A stretch of 59,661 nt of DNA from GCA-003244245 sp035276605 (GTDB lineage: Bacteria; Actinomycetota; Actinomycetes; Mycobacteriales; Pseudonocardiaceae): assembly GCA_035276605.1 (NCBI GenBank), contig DATELN010000171.1, positions 1-59,661 on the forward strand, given 5' to 3'. The translations under genes and the position numbers were made by a program. Positions 16,016 to 22,324 of this stretch are shown here, piece after piece; position 1 is the first letter of the stretch; every line of letters begins with the position of its first letter. Below the pieces are notes generated by a model. That model was not told the origin of the DNA. It did no database searches and was given only the letters and a program-made list of their open reading frames with translations.

Positions 16016-16942
16016 ATGGCCGACGACCAGCGCGCCGAGCTGGACAAGGTCAAGCTAAGGCAGTCTTCACCCGTGACCAAGTCGACTACCCACTACCGGC
16101 AACGAGTCAGCGACCTGCTGCGCCTCTCCACTGGTCCAGTAGACCTCACGGGTATCGCTCCGCAGGCAACCCCGGGCTTCACCGGCTCGGGCAAGGCGGA
16201 CGCCAAAGCGGCGGTGCGCCACCTCAAGCGGCCCCTGGCCGATCTGCAAGGGCAGCTCTACGCCGAAGGCCACACCGGTGGCAGGCGCCGCATGCTGATC
16301 GTGCTCCAAGGCATGGACACCGCTGGCAAAGGAGGCACCGTCAAACATGTCCTGGGCCTGACGAACCCAATGGGCGTGCGCTATCACGCCTTCACGAAGC
16401 CGACGCCCGAAGAGCGCGAGCACCACTTCTTGTGGCGAGTCCGGCGCCAGCTTCCACCGCCTGGCGTCATCGGCGTTTTCGACCGCTCGCATTACGAGGA
16501 TGTCTTGGTGGCTCGGGTGCGCCAACTCGTGCCAACCGAGATATGGTCGCGCCGTTACGGCGTCATTAACCGCTTCGAGAACAAGCTGGTCGCTGCCGGC
16601 ACCAGGATCGTGAAATGCTTCCTGTACATCTCCTACGACGAGCAGCGCAAGCGGCTGTTGGCACGGCTGGATGATCCGACGAAACACTGGAAATACGATC
16701 CTGGCGACGTCGACCAGCGCGCTTATTGGAATGATTACCAGCAGGCCTACTCGGACGCACTTGAAAAATGCAACACAGAGGTCGCGCCATGGTATGTCAT
16801 ACCGGCCGACCATAAGTGGTATCGCAACTGGGCGGTGACGTCGATTCTTGTCGAGCAGCTCGCGGAGATGGCGCTGACCTGGCCTGAGCCTGCGGGCTGG
16901 GGTGTCGACGAGCAGCGCGCGCGGTTGGCGGCCAAGCACTGA
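16016..16942 (+). CDS. ppk2: Polyphosphate kinase 2 family protein
   Basis: Transfers phosphate between polyphosphate and nucleotides; 308 aa. Walker A LQGMDTAGKGG (97-107) and the Walker B-like FDRSHYEDVLVARVR (155-169) are clear. The GVRYHAFTKPTPEEREHHFL stretch matches the lid-proximal region of class III PPK2 enzymes, which can phosphorylate both AMP and ADP. The ~50-residue lead before the domain suits this subgroup. Start at ATG 16016 is the longest reading; a GTG at 16073 would also leave the domain intact. No ribosome binding site separates the two. It stands alone between divergent and co-directional neighbours and suggests use of polyphosphate as an energy store. Confidence 0.88.
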   Translation: MADDQRAELDKVKLRQSSPVTKSTTHYRQRVSDLLRLSTGPVDLTGIAPQATPGFTGSGKADAKAAVRHLKRPLADLQGQLYAEGHTGGRRRMLIVLQGMDTAGKGGTVKHVLGLTNPMGVRYHAFTKPTPEEREHHFLWRVRRQLPPPGVIGVFDRSHYEDVLVARVRQLVPTEIWSRRYGVINRFENKLVAAGTRIVKCFLYISYDEQRKRLLARLDDPTKHWKYDPGDVDQRAYWNDYQQAYSDALEKCNTEVAPWYVIPADHKWYRNWAVTSILVEQLAEMALTWPEPAGWGVDEQRARLAAKH

Positions 16943-17046
16943 GTTCCGTTGCGCGCTAGCACATCCCGCACTACTTACGCAATCTGGTAATCGTCCCGAC
17001 GATCACGGACACTCCAGGAGTGACCCCATAGCCCGCCGGGGGTGTA

Positions 17047-18504
17047 ATGGTCAATTCGTCGTCTCGCACTCGACTGGATCGCGCCGAATGGCGCCCGGTG
17101 CACAATCGTATCCTGTTCGTGCTGGGCATCGGCTGGGCGCTGGGCTCTTTCGAGGTCCAGATCATCGGCAGCGTGCTCACCCCGTTAGCGATGGACTTCG
17201 GGGTACTAGGCGCCGATGGCGCGATCTCGCCTGGCGCGGTATCGCTGATCTGGGTGGTGTGGTTTGCCGGGCTGATGATCGGCGCAACTACGTTCGGCTG
17301 GCTGGCCGACCGGTTTGGCCGCAAGCGACTGTTCGTCGCCACCCTGGTGATGTACTCGATCGCGACAGTGATCAGCGCGCTGTCGCCGACGTTCGGGGTG
17401 TTCCTGGTCTTCCGGTTTCTCACCGCGCTGGGCGTCGGTGGCGAGTATTCCGCCGTCACTTCGGCGATCGCCGAGTTCATGCCCATCCGGCGCCGTGGCG
17501 CCGCCACTGCCGCCACCATGAACTTCTGGTCCATCGGCGGCATCGCGGCAGGTCTGATTGGCATCTTTTTCCTCAACAGCTTCGTAGCCGGCCGGCTGGC
17601 GCTCGGCGGCATCACCTGGCCTGCCTGGCGACTGTGCCTGCTTGCCGGTGCCGCAGCTGCGATCTACGCGCTGATCGCCCGCCGGGCCATCCCGGAGTCT
17701 CCTCGGTGGCTAGCGTCGCAGGGCCGCCGGGTAGAAGCTGACGCGGTCATCTCCGCTATCAGTGGCCTGCCGGACGACGGCCGCGACCTGGTCGGTACGC
17801 CGCAGCACCGTTCGCTGAGGTCGCACATCGGACAGCTGTGGACCGCCTGGCGTCCGCGGTTGGTGTACGGAATGGTGTTGGAGTTTTCCGGTACCGCGGC
17901 TTATTACGGCCTGTTCACCTTCCTGTCGGCCTATGTGCTGATTCCCGCGCAGGTCGAGGTGCCCGCCGTGGCAGTCCCGTTGTTCTACCTGATCGGTAAT
18001 CTCGGCGCGCTGGCTGGCGGTTTCACGGTAGCCGCGCTGATCGACCGGCTCGGCCGCACGGCGGTGACCCAGCTGTCCTACGGCACGGCCAGCATCTCGG
18101 TGCTGCTGCTGGCCATCGCGGCATTGGCGAAGTCCCCGGCGGCCACTTTGGCCGCCTTCACGCTGTGCGTGTTCTCCGCGACCTGCTCGTGGATCTCCGC
18201 TTACACCACCTTTAGCGAGCTGTTCCCGACCCGGCTGAGGGCGACCGGCGTTGGGCTGTCGATAGCGGCAGGACGCCTGGGCGGCATGGTCGGCGTGGTA
18301 GGGCTGTCGTACGCCGTGGCCGGGCTTGGGCTGGTCTCCGCATTCGTCATTCTCGCGCTGTTGTTCGGCATCGGTGCTTACGCCGCACTATTGTGGGGAC
18401 GCTGCGGCGGCGTTGAAGCCCGTGGATTACCCCTGGACAGCGTCTCCGCGCCGGTCACGCCACCGCAGCCAGCGGCAGCGAAAGGCGCCCGAGCTTCGCT
18501 CTGA
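17047..18504 (+). CDS. MFS transporter
   Basis: Twelve-helix major facilitator transporter of 485 aa. The loop 2-3 signature GWLADRFGRKRLF (about 81-93) and the PESPRWL motif after helix 6 place it near the sugar porter, organic-acid and SV2-like branch. An equivalent half-motif IDRLGRTAV appears in the second half. A basic cytosolic N-terminus (RTRLDRAEWRPVHNR) precedes helix 1. The substrate cannot be read from sequence. The ATG follows a G-rich run (GGGGGTG) seven bases upstream. Flanked by ppk2 with a 104-base gap and by a hairpin that ends its transcript; the first neighbour in the other direction is a sigma-regulator gene, so no pathway context helps. Confidence 0.85.
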   Translation: MVNSSSRTRLDRAEWRPVHNRILFVLGIGWALGSFEVQIIGSVLTPLAMDFGVLGADGAISPGAVSLIWVVWFAGLMIGATTFGWLADRFGRKRLFVATLVMYSIATVISALSPTFGVFLVFRFLTALGVGGEYSAVTSAIAEFMPIRRRGAATAATMNFWSIGGIAAGLIGIFFLNSFVAGRLALGGITWPAWRLCLLAGAAAAIYALIARRAIPESPRWLASQGRRVEADAVISAISGLPDDGRDLVGTPQHRSLRSHIGQLWTAWRPRLVYGMVLEFSGTAAYYGLFTFLSAYVLIPAQVEVPAVAVPLFYLIGNLGALAGGFTVAALIDRLGRTAVTQLSYGTASISVLLLAIAALAKSPAATLAAFTLCVFSATCSWISAYTTFSELFPTRLRATGVGLSIAAGRLGGMVGVVGLSYAVAGLGLVSAFVILALLFGIGAYAALLWGRCGGVEARGLPLDSVSAPVTPPQPAAAKGARASL

Positions 18505-18520
18505 CCCTGGAAGTGGACGA

Positions 18521-18556
18521 CCCGCCTGGCGGCAGGCGTTAGCAACACCAGGCGGG
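18521..18556. terminator. Hairpin between convergent genes
   Basis: CCCGCCTGG (18521-18529) and CCAGGCGGG (18548-18556) form a nine-base-pair GC stem with an 18-base loop just after the MFS stop and before the end of the STAS-kinase gene. There is no U-tract, as is usual in actinomycetes. Confidence 0.6.
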
Positions 18557-18658
18557 CCGGGGGAGGGACTTCTCGTTCCGCACAAGGCAGGGGCGGCTCG
18601 GTGATGTCCCATTAGCCGCGCACTGTGTCAGTCGCCGCCGTGTTGCGCAAGACCCCCG

Positions 18659-19399
18659 CTACCTGCTGATCTCTGCCCACACGGTGTTGCCGTCGGGCTG
18701 GGCATCGACCCCCCACGCCGTGGTGAGACTCTCCACGAGTTCCAAGCCCCGGCCCCGGACCTGCCCGAGCGGATCGGTGGAACGCTGCACCGGCCCGGGG
18801 AACCCGACCGGGGAACCATCTCGCACGGACACCCGCAAGCCCCGCGGACCTCGCTCCAAGGTAAGCCAGACGCCGGTGCAGGCATGTTCCACCGCGTTGG
18901 ACACCAGCTCACCGGCCACGAACTCAGCGGTGTCTTTCGCTCCGTCGTCGACCTCCCACTTTGGGCACATGTCGCGGACCAGCCGACGGGCCGACGCTGC
19001 AGCTCCGACATCGCAGGGCAGCTGGACGCGAACGCGCACCACCGGTGGTCGGGAATCGATCGCGGCTTCGGCCTCCAGCCGCAGGTGATACACCGGTACT
19101 AGGGCCGTCGCCCGGCGAACTGTAAGTGCGTGAGTCATCGCGTCGTCGGGCCGGCACAGCGCGAGCTTGGCCGACGGCCAGCCGCCGCATTGGGTCAGTA
19201 CCGCAGGAAAGACCGCGACGCAGGATTCTCGGCCCAGGCGAAGGCCGTCGAGGTCGACCACCACGCGGCCGTGCTCGGTGAGTTCCTTCGCCAGTACTTC
19301 GCGCAACTCCACTGCGGTGCGTACCGTGAGCAACCCCCGTGGGTGGACGACGACCACCTGCTCATGACGGTGCACAGCGATATCGAGCGCGGAATCCAT
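18659..19399 (-). CDS. STAS-ATPase fusion sigma regulator
   Basis: A 246-aa fusion joining the two partners of a partner switch. An N-terminal STAS-like domain (about 1-105) has RLGRESCVAVF where a DSxG motif is expected: the Ser is kept but Asp and Gly are changed. A C-terminal RsbW-type GHKL kinase follows (about 125-246), with the N box EFVAGELVSNAVEHA and G box GRGLELVESLT. The kinase half could phosphorylate stand-alone STAS proteins encoded nearby. It is divergent from the STAS gene at 19609, with a 209-base shared upstream region containing a good promoter for the latter. Such fusions exist in actinomycetes but their sigma targets are mostly unknown. Confidence 0.85.
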   Translation of the reverse strand: MDSALDIAVHRHEQVVVVHPRGLLTVRTAVELREVLAKELTEHGRVVVDLDGLRLGRESCVAVFPAVLTQCGGWPSAKLALCRPDDAMTHALTVRRATALVPVYHLRLEAEAAIDSRPPVVRVRVQLPCDVGAAASARRLVRDMCPKWEVDDGAKDTAEFVAGELVSNAVEHACTGVWLTLERGPRGLRVSVRDGSPVGFPGPVQRSTDPLGQVRGRGLELVESLTTAWGVDAQPDGNTVWAEISR

Positions 19400-19446
19400 C
19401 GATCCACTTCACCCACTCTGCTACGGAGCGTGTTCGCTGGAGCGCG

Positions 19447-19456
19447 TAAAGTTTAC
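19447..19456. repeat. Shared 10-base motif TAAAGTTTAC, copy 2
   Basis: Exact copy of 15137-15146; on the minus strand it reads GTAAACTTTA, 48-57 bases upstream of the STAS-ATPase gene start. Confidence 0.35.
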
Positions 19457-19541
19457 ACACGCGGCGAGACTGCGCCATCGCAAATGATCGATTTCCCCAC
19501 AAAAGCGGCGTATCGGGCAGTCAGGCTTGCTTGACGCCGTC

Positions 19542-19569
19542 TTGACGGTCATTGCGCAGCGTGTACGGT
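19542..19569 (+). promoter_or_regulatory. Sigma-70-type promoter of the STAS gene
   Basis: TTGACG (19542-19547), a 16-base spacer and TACGGT (19564-19569) form the best classical promoter seen in the window. Transcription would start near 19576, leaving a leader of about 33 bases with GGGGAGGGAG (19592-19601) as ribosome binding site. Confidence 0.6.
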
Positions 19570-19608
19570 CGAATCTCGTCTGTGACGGCTCGGGGAGGGA
19601 GTTCGACA

Positions 19609-20055
19609 GTGACACCAGTGACAGTGGCACCAGTGACGGGGGATCTGGACGCCATCGCGCCTGCACCACCGGTGGTTCTGGCAACGGTGAGTTGCCCGCA
19701 GTCCGACACGACATTGTGCCGAGTTGCCGGCACTGTCGATCTGATCACAGCTCCTGTTCTCGCCAGCCGACTGATTGAAGCGGTGTATGGTGGCCGGCCG
19801 CATCTGGTTATCGATCTGTCTGCCGTCGAAGCCCTCGACGCCATGGGTCTGCACGCGGCACTGGACGTGCTCGACTCCTACGAGATCGACGGCCACGTTG
19901 CGATCGTGATCGATTCCCGTTCGGAATCCCTTACCCGGTCAGAGATCAGCGTGTTGAGCGAGATTGTCGATATTCATCATGACCTCGCCAGTGCGCTGCG
20001 CACCTGCGCCCGCGCGTCGATTTCCACCGGTGGGCGCCACCGCGCCTGGACCTGA
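19609..20055 (+). CDS. STAS protein lacking the switch serine
   Basis: STAS-domain protein of 148 aa resembling anti-sigma antagonists. The domain (about 25-125) shows the strand/helix order and an ALDAMGLHAAL segment exactly where DSxG normally stands. The phosphorylated serine is therefore replaced by alanine (D-A-M-G), and the protein should not be switchable by a kinase: either always active, or a binding scaffold. Start at GTG 19609 is chosen because GGGGAGGGAG precedes it at ideal spacing; the frame is open to 19552. Divergent from the STAS-ATPase fusion, an obvious candidate partner. A 27-base palindrome lies 48 bases after its stop. Confidence 0.8.
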   Translation: MTPVTVAPVTGDLDAIAPAPPVVLATVSCPQSDTTLCRVAGTVDLITAPVLASRLIEAVYGGRPHLVIDLSAVEALDAMGLHAALDVLDSYEIDGHVAIVIDSRSESLTRSEISVLSEIVDIHHDLASALRTCARASISTGGRHRAWT

Positions 20056-20102
20056 AAAGCGGCTACGTCTCCTCAGGTCTCCTCAGCCGGTCCCAACCCC
20101 CG

Positions 20103-20129
20103 GTTGGTAGGTCTTGAAGAACTACCAAC
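20103..20129. promoter_or_regulatory. 27-base palindrome, copy A
   Basis: Half-sites GTTGGTAGGTCTT and AAGAACTACCAAC around one central G; 12 of 13 base pairs match. It lies 129 bases before the start of the first MDMPI/SCP2 gene. Shares 19 of 27 positions with both other copies. Confidence 0.7.
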
Positions 20130-20257
20130 TACGGTCGTGAAGCGGCAGCACAGATCGTTCGGTATCCACGGGATCCGCCCATGTAGCGGCTGTCCCACGT
20201 CCGGATCCGTGGTTACGGTCGGTGCGCACGCGGGTAGCGACGAGCAGAGGGGCTGTG

Positions 20258-21130
20258 GTGGTCATACAGGCAACGGTGACGGACTGGAAGCAGAGTCAAG
20301 AAGCGCTTCGCCAGGAGGTGGAGCGGGTCACGGCCTTGCTGCGCTCTGTCCGTGACCCGGCGGCTCCCGCGCTGGGGCAGTGGAACATTGGTGAGCTGGC
20401 CATGCATCTGTCCCAGGCCTGGCTTGCAGTACCCGGCCTGGCCAGGGGAGACCTGTCACGGCTCTACGAGGTGATTCCCAGTATCGCCGACGTGGCCGGC
20501 GATTCGCTGATGCGGGATATATGGGAACTCGGGGATGTCACCATGCTGGGTGTGCGATCCGACCCTGAGCGTGATCCGGCTGTGTTGGCTGACCTCATCG
20601 AACAACGCGCAGAAGAGTATTTCGCTGAGTGTGCCGGTTGCTCCCCTACCGAGCTTCGTCCGTGGTTTGTGGAGGGCACCAGAGTGCCCATGCCGACCCT
20701 GACCGGGCACCTGTTGAACGAAACGCTCATGCACGGCTATGACATCGCCCGAGCCGACGGACGCAAGTGGCGGATTGAACCACTCCACGCCGCCATGGTG
20801 ATACGGCACTTATTCGTCCCGATTCTGCGTGAACTCGATCCACGCGCCTTGGTGAACGGTAAGAAGGCGGCCAGCCTCCGGGCCATCTATGACGTCCGCA
20901 TCCGAGGTGGAGACAGGCTTCATTTCATCTTTGACGACGGGCAGGTCAGGGTCGAAGAACCCGCGGCGCGTACGGTCGACTGCCATATTTCCGCCGACCC
21001 CGTCGCGTTCGTGATGATTTACTGGGGTCGGAAGAGTCAGTGGTCGGCGATTGCCACCGGCAAGCTGATGGCCTGGGGCCGCAAACCGTGGCTAGGACCG
21101 CGGTTCAAGAGCCTGATACGTCACCCGTAG
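20258..21130 (+). CDS. MDMPI/SCP2-type enzyme, copy 1
   Basis: Member of the maleylpyruvate isomerase/DinB-like metalloenzyme superfamily, 290 aa. The N-terminal four-helix domain carries the likely metal ligands His50 (GELAMHLSQ), Glu155 and His159 (NETLMHGYD). The C-terminal third (about 190-285) is an SCP2-like domain (VDCHISADPVAFVM). Mycothiol-dependent isomerases and thiol S-transferases share this architecture, so a mycothiol- or hydrophobe-linked reaction is likely, but the substrate is unknown. GTG 20258 is chosen: AGAGGGG is five bases upstream and the N-terminus then aligns residue for residue with the tandem copy. GTG 20255 is the neighbour alternative. A 27-base palindrome lies upstream and may control it. 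Confidence 0.78.
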   Translation: MVIQATVTDWKQSQEALRQEVERVTALLRSVRDPAAPALGQWNIGELAMHLSQAWLAVPGLARGDLSRLYEVIPSIADVAGDSLMRDIWELGDVTMLGVRSDPERDPAVLADLIEQRAEEYFAECAGCSPTELRPWFVEGTRVPMPTLTGHLLNETLMHGYDIARADGRKWRIEPLHAAMVIRHLFVPILRELDPRALVNGKKAASLRAIYDVRIRGGDRLHFIFDDGQVRVEEPAARTVDCHISADPVAFVMIYWGRKSQWSAIATGKLMAWGRKPWLGPRFKSLIRHP

Positions 21131-21165
21131 CGGGCCGGCCTCGCGGATCTTCCGTGGTGCCTTCC

Positions 21166-21181
21166 TGTCGCCGAGTTCAAC
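21166..21181 (+). repeat. Decayed copy of a hairpin repeat
   Basis: TGTCGCCGAGTTCAAC closely matches the left arm of the hairpin at 35520 (TGTCGCCGAGTTCGAC), but the right arm is only partly kept (GTTGAG at 21191). Confidence 0.35.
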
Positions 21182-21247
21182 ATGAGGGCTGTTGAGTTCA
21201 GAAATCTGTCCGATGAGCTGACCAGCGGTCCACCGCGGCAGGACATC

Positions 21248-21313
21248 ATGATCGCTAATACTGTGCTGTGGCCGTGCGGGAGTGCACGGCCAGCGCTCAG
21301 TTTCAGCGATCAT
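21248..21313. terminator. Long imperfect stem-loop between tandem paralogs
   Basis: ATGATCGCT pairs with AGCGATCAT (outer), ACTG with CAGT, and GGCCGTGC with GCACGGCC (inner) around a six-base GGGAGT loop: 21 or more base pairs with small bulges in 66 bases. It lies 117 bases after the first paralog and 157 before the second. Probably a terminator separating the two transcripts, or a remnant of a palindromic element. Confidence 0.6.
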
Positions 21314-21457
21314 GAATCAAGCTAGCGAGCCACCCTCGCGCGGGATTCGTTGGACGCTCGCAATGCGAATCGTCAGGTGGCGTCGGACTCGGCCGCCACC
21401 GGCTTAGCCAGACAAGGATCGGTCATCTAACGGATGTGCAGCACAGGCGCTGGTCGT

Positions 21458-21463
21458 TAGCGT
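21458..21463 (+). promoter_or_regulatory. -10 hexamer of a leaderless promoter
   Basis: TAGCGT lies six bases before ATG 21470; no ribosome binding site. Confidence 0.45.
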
Positions 21464-21469
21464 CCGCGC

Positions 21470-22294
21470 ATGGTCGCAAGTGCAACGCAAACCAGCTGGC
21501 AGCAGGGGCAGGACGCGCTGCGCGAGGAGGTCCGCAGGGTCACAACTCTGCTGCGGTCCATCGATGATCCGCTGCCTGGCGCGGTAGGGCAGTGGAACCT
21601 CGGTGAGGTGGCCATGCACCTGTCCCAGGCCTGGGCTGGGCTGGGCACCCTCGCCAGCGTGGCTGGTGACTCGCTGGTCCAGAGCATCGGGGAGCTGGGC
21701 GAGGCAACCGTCCGCTCGGTGAACTCCGACCCCGAGCGAGACCTGCGGGTTCTGGCTGACCGCATCGAAGCCCAAGCCCACGAGTACCTCAGTGCATGTG
21801 TGGAGGCGGATCCCCAGGCGCCGCGTCCGTGGCTGGTGCGCGGAGTCACTGTCCCTCGGTCGATGTTCACTTACCACCTGCTCAACGAAACCGTCATGCA
21901 CGGTTACGACATCGCGCACGCCGCCGGGCGCCGGTGGCGCATCGATCACGGCCACGCCGCCATGGTGGTGGAGAAATTCCTCATCCCGGTGGTCCGGGCG
22001 CTCGGCTCGGCAATGGTGAACACGGACGTGGCAGCGGGTGTGCGCGCCACCTACGACATCCGGATCCGCGGCGGGGACCGCTTCCACTTCATCTTCAACG
22101 ACGGTGCGCTCAGCGTCGAAGACGCAGCTCCACGCCGGGTCGACTGCCACATCTCGGCCGATCCGGTTGCGTTCCTCATGGTGGCCTGGAACCGGCAGAG
22201 CCAATGGACGGCCATTGCCGTCGGCAAACTGCTCGCTTGGGGTCGCAAACCGTGGCTCGGTCCGAAGTTCCGCGCGCTGATGCGCAACCCCTAG
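21470..22294 (+). CDS. MDMPI/SCP2-type enzyme, copy 2
   Basis: Tandem paralog of the gene at 20258, 274 aa, alike along its whole length, including the last residues (WGRKPWLGP). Ligand candidates are His50, Glu140 and His144. It lacks about 15 residues after LSQAW that copy 1 has (the PGLARGDLSRLY segment), so the two differ around the metal-domain loop and may differ in substrate. The SCP2-like C-terminus is kept. It has its own leaderless promoter and is separated from copy 1 by a 66-base stem-loop, so expression is probably independent. The next gene, a LuxR ATPase, starts 30 bases later with yet another -10. Confidence 0.78.
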   Translation: MVASATQTSWQQGQDALREEVRRVTTLLRSIDDPLPGAVGQWNLGEVAMHLSQAWAGLGTLASVAGDSLVQSIGELGEATVRSVNSDPERDLRVLADRIEAQAHEYLSACVEADPQAPRPWLVRGVTVPRSMFTYHLLNETVMHGYDIAHAAGRRWRIDHGHAAMVVEKFLIPVVRALGSAMVNTDVAAGVRATYDIRIRGGDRFHFIFNDGALSVEDAAPRRVDCHISADPVAFLMVAWNRQSQWTAIAVGKLLAWGRKPWLGPKFRALMRNP

Positions 22295-22311
22295 GAATGC
22301 CTGCAGCGGCG

Positions 22312-22317
22312 TAGCGT
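22312..22317 (+). promoter_or_regulatory. -10 hexamer of a leaderless promoter
   Basis: TAGCGT, identical to 21458-21463, lies seven bases before GTG 22325. Confidence 0.45.
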
Positions 22318-22324
22318 CCCCGAT

